From Rhizophagus irregularis (Eukaryota; Glomeromycota; Glomeromycetes; Glomerales; Glomeraceae), in the NCBI RefSeq assembly GCF_026210795.1, contig NC_089450.1, forward strand, positions 1,302,001 to 1,366,000: a stretch of 64,000 nt of DNA. Direction: 5' to 3'. The notes beneath the pieces were generated by a model. The model had not been told where the DNA came from. It made no database searches and was given only the letters and a program-made list of their open reading frames with translations. This document shows positions 50,451 to 61,539 of this stretch, piece by piece. Each line of letters begins with the position of its first letter. Position 1 is the stretch's first letter. A program made the position numbers and the translations under genes.

Positions 50451-53400
50451 TAAAGCTCTGAACGGTTTAGGCTAAACCAGGAAACTGATCCAAAACTGGC
50501 TCAAAATTTGATTCGGTTCAGTTTGGGTATTAGAACCGAAAAACTGGCGGTTTGGTTTGGTTTAATCCGATTTTTTATAAAAATGCGAAAAATCAAATAG
50601 CCGTCCATCTAGTGATCGTATAAAGTCGAGCCATATATCATTGGATTCCTCTCGACGAGACGCGTCGAATGGTGGTAAGATCATGTTTCTAGCATCGATA
50701 GATCACACGTTAAACCACGCTAAATAATTTATAAATAATTAAAATTAGCAAGCCATCTATCGGTTCTAGAGACATGATCTTAGCACCATTCGATGCGTCT
50801 CAGTGAGACGAATCTAATGAATATAAATTCGTCTGTGTACGACTACTGGATGGCGAATAATGTCAAGTTTCGCATTTTTTTAAATTTTAGAGCGTTAAAA
50901 ATTAAAAATTCCGATATGTAAATTTATTCGTCATCCAATGGTCATACGAATATGAATTAAGACTCATTGGATTCGTCTCAATAAGACGAGTTGAATGGTG
51001 GTGAGATCATGTCTCTAGCATCGATAGATAGCCTGCCAATGCCAATTTTTTATTAATCATTTAGCATGAATTAACTTGATGCTAGAGACATGATCTCACC
51101 ACCATTCGACTTGTCTCATTGAGACGAATCCAATGAGTCCTAACAGTTAGTGTGCATAGGACCCCGGATATCTAATATAAAGGTCATAATGGACTTTTGG
51201 CCAAAAACACCCCTTTTTGCTGAAACTCAAAAAATCGTTTTTTGTAAATATCTCAGCATCCAGTAATTCAATTTTAATGAACCTTTTTTTATTTTGTAGC
51301 CCTCATTTAGCTCTACAATTTAAAAAAAAGTTCATCAAAATTGGACTACTGGATGCTGAGATATTTACAAAAAACGATTTTTTGAGCCCCTGAAAAATGG
51401 GCCAATCTGCCGAAAGTGTGACTTATGACCTGTTTTGGAGATATCCGGGGTCCTGTGTGCATGTCCATTTTACATTGCCGATCATATTAAAAATTCTTGT
51501 ATAACATTCGTCTAAGATATCTCACTGAAGACTTTCGTTCTAAGCCACAATATAATCAGTTTTTACTCTTAATATAATTTTTTCAACAGTACTTCTTCTA
51601 TCAAAACAAGTAAAAGTTTGACCCATTCTACTTTTCTGTGAAATTTTATTCCATCAGCAAATTTACTTATTTTTGACACTAAAACCCAAGATTCTTTTGC
51701 TACCAACTTTTAAATTAAAAAAAAAATACCCAACGAACTTCATTTTTAGTAATCCTTTTGGCGTAACCATTTTAAAAAACTACATACAATAGGACTTTTT
51801 AGCGAAAAATGCTATTATGTTTTTATATAATGAAACTTTGAAGACTCCTTCTATTAAAAATTAAATTTATTTAAGGTAGTATAACAATTAAATATAAAAT
51901 TATTCATAATTATTGTTTTATTATATCTATGACGAGATATTTATTGATAAAATTTGATTTTTATCCCATTCATTTCCTAATACTTCCCTACTTGTTCTAT
52001 TTATTTATTATTTAAATATTTAGAACAAGTCACTAATGATTCTAAAAGCCTCTTTTCTTTAGATTTAGTTTCACAACGAGCTTGTCTTGACTTTTTATTA
52101 GCGGGTCATCTTTATTTATAATTACTACTTGTGATATCAAGTATATTGATACGCACATTGGTTAAAGCCTTAAAGGGTACCTGTTAGTTTAATAGAAATA
52201 ATTTGATTAGAATTTTCTGCATTTGAATTTCATGCTAATGATATTGACTCAACAATAATTTAAAAGGTCAATTGTTACTTCTTTTTTTTTTTGGATTTTA
52301 GTCTAGTTTAACCATAAATTTGCAATTTATTATCTAAATAATCAAATAAAATACATGGTAAAAAATTTGTATTCATGGGTGGATTAAGTCTACAATATAT
52401 GCAAGTTTATTTACATCTTCAACAGCCATTAATAAAAGTGAAGGAACTTCTTGGTTTTTATATTTACCAAATTCTTCTTTATTTTTATCACTTGAATAAT
52501 CTACAACTTCTTGTCCAAGTGCATTTTGTGCGTTAATATAATTTTTTCATTAAATTTAAATATTTCTAACTTAGAAAGTTCGTATCAAAATCTTCTTCAG
52601 TTTCTTCTAAAAATATTTTTTAACTATTATAACATAAAATAATTTTTCTTCAAAAGTAATTTCATAAGTCTTCATATCAATAAATTGAAATTTAAGCAAA
52701 CTTTGACGTTAAGATTCTTTTAAACAAGAAACAATATTATGTCAAAATAAATGTGAACAATATTAACATACCTCAAATAATAAACCTAACCACTTTATAT
52801 CACATGATATGATGTAATATTCTGTTACAAATAAATGGAAAGTTGTTGAATTTTGCGGTTTTCTATATGTTTTTGGATTTTTTACTATGATATGCAGTAT
52901 GCAGATCTCTTAATTAAAAATGTTACACAACCTGATCAGGGGACATGCACACTGACTGCTAATTCATATTTGTATGACTATTAGACGACAAATAAATTCA
53001 CGTATCAGAATTTTTAATTTTTAACGCTCTAAAATTTTAAAAAAATGCAAAACTTAACATTATTCGCCATCAAGTGATCGTATATGGACGAATTTATATT
53101 TATTGGATTCGTCTCACTGAGACGCGTCGAATGGTGCCAAGATCATGTCTTTAGCACCGATAGATGGCTTGCTAATTCTAATTATTAATAAATCATTTAG
53201 CATAGGTTAACGTGTGATCTATCGATGCTAGAGTCATGATCTTACCACCATTAAACGCGTCTCATCGAGACGAATCCAATGATATATGGTTCGACTTTAT
53301 ATGATCACTAGACAGACGGCTATTCGATTTTTCGCATTTTTATAAAAATTGGATTAAACTGAACTGAACTGCCAGTTTTTCAGTTCAGTTCTTACAGATT

Positions 53401-53457
53401 TCAGCTCTAATCTGAACCGTCTATAATCTGGACAAAACTGATTCATTCAGAGCTTTA
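50451..53457. mobile_element. 3-kb hAT-like element with very long palindromic ends
   Basis: The ends TAAAGCTCTGAACGG and its near inverse (CATTCAGAGCTTTA) lie beside 8-mers TTGATGTC and TCAATGTC (6 of 8 alike). The terminal arms run about 700 bp (left, 50451-51149) and 520 bp (right, 52940-53457) and are inverse copies. Each holds a palindromic module around CTCTAGCATCGATAGAT, with two on the left and one on the right. A 297-bp element (51158) interrupts the left arm. The interior 51463-52930 is AT-rich with faint reverse-strand protein pieces (for example near 52385-52545, NALGQEVVDYSSDKNKEEF), so it once coded for something. Confidence 0.7.
51158..51454. mobile_element. Nested palindromic AGGACCCCGG element
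   Basis: AGGACCCCGGATATCTAATA to its inverse, with a perfect duplication GTGTGCAT (51150-51157, 51455-51462). Internally a palindrome around ATATCTCAGCATCCAGTA. It is a close relative of 5035-5327. Its removal restores the arm of the host element. Confidence 0.9.
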
Positions 53458-53760
53458 TCAATGTCATTCATATAAAAACTTGTGATGGATCTACTAATCA
53501 ATTTTGTATCGTTGAGTGGCAGATTGGCAATTAAATTAAAATTAACGATAGAAGTTTTTATATTTTTGACTTATAAACTGAACATTAATTGACATTCATT
53601 AAAAAAATTTTTTTTTTAAAGAAGAAAAAAAAGGAATACTATTCCTTTTTTAATTCTGATTTCCCTGCATATTGCAGATTATATGCTAAATGTTAGATAA
53701 ATTTACCAATTCCATCTATCTAAAAGATTTTGAACTCACAGTGTTCATTAGGAAATTTGT

Positions 53761-54253
53761 TTAGGCGTAATTTAGTGTAATATTTCGGAGGTGGTGTAAA
53801 ATTTCGAAATATTACATTAAAAACATAATATTACAAAAGTTTACGCTCATAAATTTGAATAATTATAGTAATTTATGAATATCTCGCTATCTACTGATCC
53901 AATCAAGATAATCTATAGCTCATTAGAATTAGCTCATCAAGACAAATTGAATGGTAGTAAAATCGCATCTTTACATTTGATAGATTGATGTTCTATTAAT
54001 TTAAAACTTTATTGCATACTATAGAGCATTCTATTAACTGTAGAAATGTAATTTTATTACCATTTGATTTGTCTTGATGAGCTGATTTTAATGAATTATA
54101 GATCATCTTGATTGGATCAGTAGATAGTAAGATATTTTTAAATTACTATAATTATTCAAATTTAAGAGCATAAACTTTTGTAATATTATGTTTTTAATGT
54201 AATATTTTAAAATTTTACACCACCTCCAAAATATTACACTAAATTACACCTAA
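53761..54253. mobile_element. Foldback element, 493 bp
   Basis: Near-perfect palindrome from TTAGGCGTAATTTAGTGTAA to its inverse. The centre (53905-54110) is a worn copy of the palindromic module found in the hAT-like elements at 50451 and 60062 ('gctcattagaattagctcatcaagac', 'atggtagtaaaatc'). AAATTT occurs in both flanks. Confidence 0.7.
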
Positions 54254-54792
54254 ATAAATTTCTTGATGTAGGTAGACTTTATTTAGTAACGAGTCATCTT
54301 AGCCATAAAGATCCTATTTTCAATGTCAGATGATCATGGGACTCATAAAATATTTTTTATTATCCTATATAAATAAATAAATAAACATTAAAATTTATTA
54401 TAAAATAATAAAACTGAAAAAATATTAAATTATTTCAATAGTACTAATTTGTCCTTCATTTTTAAATAATTCTTTTTAAAAGATCTTTATCAATATTAGG
54501 TTTACTACTTGTATATTTATATCATTTGTCAAAAGTATAAAAATTTTGTTTAATTGATATAAAAAAATTTCTGGGATTTTTTTTATAATAAATTGATCAG
54601 TATATTAAAAAAGTTTAGGTATATAAACTGCAACTAATAAAATACTGATTGGCATTATTTTTATTAACTTTGTAATATTTTACTACAGGTTTTCCATTAC
54701 ATATATAATTGTTATAACAATATTTAGTTTTAATTGCAGCAAGATATTCCCTTAAAATTAAAAGAATTTAATTAAATTATTATTTGTAAATA
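54254..54792. other. AT-rich spacer with a dispersed repeat
   Basis: The stretch 54276-54340 ('gtcatcttagccataaagatcc', 'gtcagatgatcat') recurs in the same orientation at 57393-57470, on the other side of the pogo-type transposon. Otherwise low-complexity AT. Confidence 0.4.
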
Positions 54793-56892
54793 CTGTAAAA
54801 TCGTAGCACCCCTTAAAAATAAGCACCCCTGTCGATTTGCAACAGCACTTGTAAAAAATTAAAAATAAACACTCCCGATAAGCATCCCCAAAAATTGAAA
54901 TTGTGCAACTACTAGTAATACATTAAAAAAGCCACTTTTATTTTTTTAAAATTCACCAGTGATTTTTTATTTAAAAATATTACTAGTATTAATTATTAAA
55001 TATTTATTTTTAAATTTTATAAGAAACGTCTTTAAAGAGAATGGATTTCAGTTCTAAAACGAAAATACTGTAAGTACAAAAGGAGGAACGCTTATATTTA
55101 CTTAAAGAAATGAGTACTAACATTTTTTTATAATTATTTTTGTAGAATTTTTAGGGTGTAGACTGTAAAATATAATATAGTAGGTATGAGAGGAAACTTC
55201 AGTATTTTATTTAAGAAACTACACTAATGTTTCTTTTTTGTTTAATTTTTTATAAAAAATACATTTTATTAGTTTCGCAATTTATGACTTATGGCAGAGT
55301 TAAGAATTTATTGAGAAATAAACTGGTAAGAATTTTAATTGTCAACAATTTTGGTACTATCATCTAATTCATCTAAATTTTTGTCTTCAAATTCTGTAAT
55401 TAATTTGTCAATTTCTTTATAAACCATATCATTTTTAGATCCATCTAACATATTCGAAATAGCATATTTTTTAAAAGAATTAAAGATAATTTGGTTAGAA
55501 ATAACATCTTGCGAACGTTTAACCCAACCGCATACATTACTGATCCTTACTCTTTTCAAATTACCAGCTTCAGTTTTACTAGCGCCATTTTGACATATTC
55601 ATATATGCCATTCTTTTTGCATATTATCTTTGAAAGGTTTATTTATTGATACATTCAATGGTTGGCATATACTAGTTAATCCTGCATGAATAACAGCTAA
55701 ATGAAAATCATGCTGTTTAAACTTGTCTTTTACACTTTCTTCCAAATGACTTTGGAAAGAATCATACACCATCATAGCAGGTTCTTTTGACAGATTCTCA
55801 GCCATACGTAATCTAAGTAAAAATTTAATATATTTCTTCATTAAATCTGATGTCATCCATTCATTTTCTTGAAACCAACAGATGACTCCTTTTGGAATAA
55901 CTTTACCATGAGGAAGTTGTTTTCCTTTAAAAATACTAATGGGTGGATATTTGGAACCATCTAAATAATAAAATATTTGTTAAATTTAAATAAATACAAA
56001 TAAAAAGAAATTTAAAAATTCTTACCAGCTGAACAAGTTAAAACTACTGTAAACCAATTTTTATTATTTCCAGTAATACAAATATGCACTGTTTTATTCT
56101 CTTTATTATTAATAGTCATGTTGCCTGCCATATCAAACCATATGGGAGTTTCGTCCATATTATAGATGCTATTCAGATCAAAGTTATATTGTATTCTTAA
56201 TCGTATAATAAAGCGCTTAAATTCTTCCAATTTCACATCTATATCTTCAGGTAATTTTTGCAAAATTTTAGTTCTTCTTCTTAATGATAAATCAAATCTT
56301 TTCATAAATGATTGAATCCAAGTAAGGGTTTTTTGAAACTCATCATCTTCTGTTGGATATAATCTTTGAATTACAGGCTCTTTAAGAATTTTATGCATTT
56401 GTAATTTTACCATTGTATAATTAACTGCTAAGCCTTTTTTTCTTTGTTCAATTATCCATTTATATAACTTGTCTTCCGCCTTTAGATAAAAAGCCTTTCT
56501 ACCAGATCCAATATGTTTTTTTTTATTTTCTTTCTCCCAATCATCACTTTGTTTAATCCATCTTCTGATCATTGGAGCATTTAAATCAAAATATCTTGCT
56601 GCAGCATTTTTTCCACTTACTAGAGCATATTTAACTACTATCAATTTTTCTTCTATTAAATATGAAGTTCTTTCTCTTACACCACCCTTTTTGTTTGTTA
56701 TTTTTTTAAGAACAAGTATATTCTTTAGACACGTAAAAAAAATTAAGGGTAAAAAAAAAGAATAAGTATATTTTTTAGACGTGTAAAAAAAAAATTAAGG
56801 ATTAAAAAAAAAATCGCAAAAATAAGCACTTTTATCAATTTTTGTAATCACGTAATTGCAAAAAAGGGATGCTTATTTTCATGATTTTATGG
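54793..56892 (-). mobile_element. pogo/Tigger-type DNA transposon
   Basis: The TIRs begin CTGTAAAATCGTAGC on the left, with an inverse ending GATTTTATGG on the right, and TA flanks both (54791-54792, 56893-56894). The ends also share 'aaaataagcacccct'-like subterminal motifs. The element is 2.1 kb and holds one broken transposase gene on the minus strand. Confidence 0.75.
55335..56708 (-). pseudogene. pogo/Tigger-type transposase, inactivated
   Basis: The N-terminal part (from about 56708, no ATG in frame) has two helix-turn-helix stretches: LIVVKYALVSGKNAAARYFD...MIRRWIK and a CENP-B-like part (RKAFYLKAEDKLYKWIIEQR, LTWIQSFMKRF). An intron 56025-55961 joins LTCSA to DGSKYPP. The DDE domain has the first aspartate in YNMDETPIWFD and the second in MMVYDSFQSH. 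The third position reads QPLNVSINKPFKD, where pogo-type enzymes have LD. An in-frame TGA lies at 55599-55601 (after EWHI), and the frame then continues to 55335. The missing start, the stop and the D-to-N change all say it is dead. Confidence 0.85.
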
Positions 56893-58576
56893 TATTTAAT
56901 AAGAAATAAATAAAAATTGTAACAATAAATAATTACTTTTGTGTATTTAATTAAATTTGATGTAAAGAAAATAATAATGTAAAAAAGCTGGGATTTTTTG
57001 AAAGAAGGTAAACATCATCAGAATCTACTATAATATATATAGATCATATTTATAGTAAAATCAGAAGCAGCAATACTGCAGAGCTTTAACCTTTGATATA
57101 TTTTTTTTTATTTTTGCATTTACTTTCAAATATAGGCAAAAAATATTAGAATGAGTATTACTAGCATATAAATTTTCCAAAACTATACTGAAACTTAAAA
57201 TAAATAATAGAAAAAATAATTTTTTTTTTTTAATTGCAGTGCATTTGCAATTTTATTAAAGTAGATAAATAAAAGAATATAAATACAAAGTATTATTCTA
57301 AAAACTACTCTAATATAATTAAACTACAAATCACTCATTATACGTAAAGTACCCCATGTGTGCACTGTCAAGTAATCGTTAGACTTTGTAAGTAGACTAC
57401 ATTTGTAATATGTCATCTTAGCCTAAAGCCTTATCTTCTATGTCAGGTGATCACGGAACCTACCATGCTGCAAATTTTCCTTTGGTATCATATGTGGATT
57501 CATGTTGTACTATGATTTCTTAGATTTCCAAACTGACAAAATCCCAGTGGTGAACAATTGAAATAAATGTTTTTTGCATCTGCTCATGCGTTTTTTAAGA
57601 CTGGATAATTTTTGGTCATGTATATCCATGAGCTGGTGTTGATAGGATGCAAGTTGCGTATGCGAATTGTTATTTGATGACTTCATCAATTTACGTTTAT
57701 CAGATGGATCGATGTTCATCAAAATTTCAAGTTTCAACATCTTTGTACATCAGAAAGAATAATTTAACAATATTTATTAATTAATATTAAAAGACAAAAT
57801 AATTAAAAATAAAATTTCATGGGGGATCAACTATGTTTCTCACTTGCTGATCACTTGGCTGTTTTTCTAGCAAAAGTTACTAAAGGAAAAACTTTGGTTT
57901 TTCTCACTTGAGTAGTTGTAGAGTGCTTTTATTATTTGTTTTAGATTTCTCAGTCATTCTTTCAAGACTTGAACGGGCCTTTATAACTCAAAGTTTTGGT
58001 GGAGTTACAAAACTATAGAGCAGTTCTTACCAAAGATAATTTTATTTCTGTGAAACTTTTCTTCTACTGGTTCATAATAGTTGTAACAGTTACGCATTAG
58101 GTGGCTGGACTTTGAACTCTACACTAGTGTAAAGCTTTTTCGTTAGTTTTCTTATTTTTGGAAGTGTTGTGAAAATTTTACCTATGAAGTATTAGTTGAA
58201 GTAAAGGTGGCCACTTAGGAAGTAGGCTTTTTTTTTATTATCAGTTGACGTTTGAGATGTTGTAGTGGTTGCCAGAGGCTTGATGTTTATTACCTTCTTT
58301 ATTCAGTTTTTCCCCTTGAGGTTTTTTGAGATTATGACTTTCCTTTTGTTTTTTAGTTTTTTATTTTTTTCCTGAAATTTTAGCGTTTCTACTCTTGGTT
58401 TTCTTTTGGAGGATTGGAGGTATTGGAATGTTGATCATCTGGACTGAAGGTTTGGTGTTACTTAACCTTTTTAGATTTATGTAGATCGGTCTATAAGGAG
58501 GGCTGATGGGATTGGTGGATTTTAGTTTTTAATTTTTACTAATCATAGTTGATTAGCAGGTGATCTCTCAAAAGTA
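56893..58576. other. Intergenic region with an unassigned short open stretch
   Basis: The minus strand 57740-57510 gives 76 residues (MLKLEILMNIDPSDKRKLMKS at its start, lysine- and serine-rich, no known motif). It may be a gene scrap. 57830-58570 is richer in G and T on this strand and looks like worn repeat, but no frame is coherent. 57340-57480 shares a dispersed repeat with 54276-54340. Confidence 0.35.
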
Positions 58577-58960
58577 AAGCTCTAAATGGATTGGATTAGT
58601 CTGAGTTGAGGAGTAACCCGGAACTGGACTGAAAATTAGTTTATTTTGGTTCAGTCTGGTTTATATTAATAGAAGAATCTGGAACCAGACTGGACCGGAC
58701 CAGTTATTTTGGTTTAGTTCAGTTCTATAATAAAAAAATGTTGCGAAAACATTTTTTTAATTATAATTACTTAGAAAAAATATTTTGCAACGTTTTTTCA
58801 TTAAGTTGATTAAAAAAACGTTGCAAAAATAGTTTTTTTAATTAAATATACTTAGAAAAAATATTTCGTAACATTTTTTCTTTAAATTAATTAAAAAAAT
58901 ATTGCGCAAACATTTTTTTTATAATAATATGTTAAAAAAAATGTTATGCAACATTTTTTT
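58577..58960. mobile_element. Solo end of a TAAAGCTCTGAACGG-type element
   Basis: Starts AAAGCTCTAAATGGATTGG, like the ends at 50451 and 60062, followed by 'ggttcagttctataat' as in those. It then changes to repeated palindromic 'aaaaaatgttgcaacgtttttt' phrases (58740-58960). The other end is not found. Confidence 0.5.
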
Positions 58961-59048
58961 ATTTAATAATTAAATAATCGTAACAGATAGCAATCACAGA
59001 AGGGAACACAACTTAATATTTCATGCCTTTAACTAACTCATATTGAAG

Positions 59049-59614
59049 TAGTTTTTTTGCTACTAAATATTATTAGCTATCTTCAACCACTCGATACTGG
59101 GATTACTGCAAGTTTAAAAAATTATTATAAGCAAAATTATTGCTGAAGAAGATAAAGATATTAATAAAGAAAAATTAATATTAAAGAATCTATTGATTAT
59201 TTGATAGATGTATGAAAATATGTTACTAAAGAAACAATTTATAATTGCTGGATAAAAATTGGAATATTACCTTCTTTAACTAATGGAGATATAACAGATG
59301 CAATACAAGTTCAAAGAGAAAAAATAGATGATGAAGTGGCTAATATTAATCAAATAATTAGAAAGATTGGTGCAACAAAAGATCCTCGTGGTGCTGTATT
59401 AGCAAATGCAATTAATGATTATCTTCTTGATTTAGAAAAAGAAATTCCAATTGAAGACGTTTTAAATGATAATGATATTATAAGATTAGTTCAAAAAGAG
59501 ATGTGTGATGGTGAAATTAATGAAAATGATTCTAAAGAAGAAGAAATTCAAGTATCTTTAGATGATATGCTTAAATCCATACAAACTTGGATAAATTTTT
59601 TTGAACAACAATAG
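59049..59614 (+). pseudogene. C-terminal remnant of a second pogo/Tigger-type transposase
   Basis: It starts with LQPLDTGITASLKNYYK (59088 on), the block containing the third catalytic aspartate, then KESIDYLIDV, a TGA where WKYVTKETIYNCWIKIGIL would be expected, and an open tail to 59614 (QIIRKIGATKDPRGAV, acidic end). Frame changes near 59145 and the TGA at about 59209 inactivate it. Its downstream end is a pogo-type TIR near 59996 (AGTTCGACTG then TA). The left part of the transposon is missing, cut by or replaced with the elements at 58577-58960. Confidence 0.75.
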
Positions 59615-60053
59615 TCTGATGAGTTTAATATGAATAATCTATACATTTTTAAAAAATATTTTAAAATTACTAAACAACTTGAGTTTTAATCTAAAAAGCA
59701 AATTCAAATAACACAATTTTTTTAGCAGATTAGTGATGAATTAGTAAAATAGTTTTATAATATAATATATAATATAATAAAGTCTTTTATTTGTTTAGCA
59801 TAATTAAAATTATATGTATTTATGTAATATAATTTTGTTGAATTCGTATCTATTTTAATTTACTTTTATAAAGTCACCTTAATTAATTTTTAATATTTGT
59901 GGTGAATATATAGAGGTTTTACTCTATATAATTACGCTTCTATATAATCACCAATTTGAATATAACAGACTCAGTAATTATATAGAAGTTCGACTGTATA
60001 TTAAAATATTTGCAATGCAAATTCAATAAACCATTTTTATTATTTAATGATAT
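59615..60053. mobile_element. 3' part of a pogo-type transposon with right TIR
   Basis: AT-rich sequence after the broken transposase, ending with a subterminal palindrome ('ctatataatta...taattatatag') and TIR GAAGTTCGACTG at 59985-59996 beside TA. It is consistent with the right end of the transposon whose coding remnant lies just before. Confidence 0.5.
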
Positions 60054-60061
60054 GGTATTAC

Positions 60062-61263
60062 TAAAGTTCTGAACGGGTCAGTTTAGTTTAGTTTTTTGCG
60101 GTTTAGGTAGAACTGAGAACTGAAGTGGAACCGAACCAGAACCATTTAGTTCTGTTCAGTTCTATTTAATTTTAAGAAAAAATGTGAAAAAATGAATACA
60201 CGTGCATTCAGTAATCGTACAAGAATGAGCTATAGCCTATAGCTCATTAGATTCCTCTTACCGAGATGTATCGAATAGTAGTAAATAATGTCTCTAGCAT
60301 TGATGGATTGTTCAATAACTTATGGTGAGTGTTTCTTAAATAATTTGCATTAGTAAATGATCTATTGACAGTAGAGATATGAATTTACTACCATTTGACT
60401 TGTCTCAGTGATACGAATCTAATGAGCTATAATTCATCTTTTTATGATTACTGGATGGTGATTAAATTCATGTTTTGCATTTTTTTCTAAATTTTGAACG
60501 TTAAAAATCAAAATGCTGATATGAGCTATTAAACACAATCTAGTGATTATATAAAGACAAGCCATAGCCCGTTGGAATCCTCTCACTGAGACGCATCGAA
60601 TGGCGGTAAATTCATGTCTCTAGCATTGATAGATTGTTCAATAATCCATGGTAAGTATTTTTTAAAAAATTTGTATTAGCAAATAATCTATCGATGCTAG
60701 AGACATGAATTTACCACCATTCGACTTGACTTAGTAAGACAAATCTAATGAGCTAAAATTTGTCTCTGTGTGATCAATAGATGGCATTTAATCTCTCATA
60801 TCAGCATTTTGATTTTTAACGTTTGAAAATTTAAAAAAAAATGTGAAACGTGAATTTATTCATCATCTAGTGATCATAAAAAAATGAATTAGCTCATTAG
60901 ATTTGTCTCACTGAGACGAATCGAATGGTGGTAAATTTATACCTCTAGCATCAATAGATTGTTTGCTAATGTGAATTGTTTAAAAAATACTTACCATGAG
61001 TTATTGAGTGATCTATCAATGCTAGAGACACAAATTTACCATCATTCGACACGTCTCAGTGAGAAGAATCCAACAAGCTATAGCTCATCCTTATACGATT
61101 ACTGGATGCACGTGTATTCATTTTTTCACATTTTTTCTTAAAATTAAATAGAACTGAACTGAACTGAATAGTTCTGGTTTCAAAACCAAACTGAGAACTG
61201 AACCAAATTTTTGGTCAGTTTTGAATTGGTTCCTAGTTCAAACCAGAACCATTCAGAGCTTTA
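60062..61263. mobile_element. hAT-like element of palindromic modules, 1.2 kb
   Basis: The TIRs TAAAGTTCTGAACGG and the inverse of TAAAGCTCTGAATGG are flanked by a perfect 8-bp duplication GGTATTAC (60054-60061, 61264-61271). Subterminal regions are inverse copies of 'gaactgaactgaa' motifs. The interior is three palindromic modules of about 190 bp (about 60230-60425, 60565-60755, 60890-61085), each with GAGACG...TCGAATGGTGG and CTCTAGCATTGATAGATTG. No transposase. Confidence 0.85.
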
Positions 61264-61539
61264 GGTATTACTAACTACTATATATATAAATAATCAGTAT
61301 AATTTTTTCAAAATTACTAGCCTTTTAGACTAATTTTTCTTCTTTTTATCAAGCATTATTATTTACTAACTAAGCAACCTTCCTATATACTACTTTGATG
61401 AAACTACTAATATGATAGAATATTCTCAAGCTTATTGTTAATACATCTAAATGTCGTAACTATTGATATGTATTATGGATTAATTTAATTGTCTTTCTTT
61501 TTAATATTTTCTTGTTAGCTTTAATAAGAGAATTTACAT

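Larger units (their letters stand above)
48303..53540. mobile_element. Possible large composite element, 35-bp TIRs
   Basis: About 35 bp at 48303-48340 (TTGCCGATTCGCCACTCAGC, then GATACAAAAT) recurs inverted at 53500-53540. Between them lie the inverted satellite (48890-49520), a hAT MITE (49526) and the 3-kb long-TIR element (50451). No clear target duplication and no transposase, so it may be an old element bloated by later insertions, or chance retention of two solo ends. Confidence 0.4.

Noticed and set aside
57510-57740. Possible 76-residue gene
   Set aside because: Has an ATG and reasonable composition but no motif, intron or partner; noted in the region description but not called as a gene.
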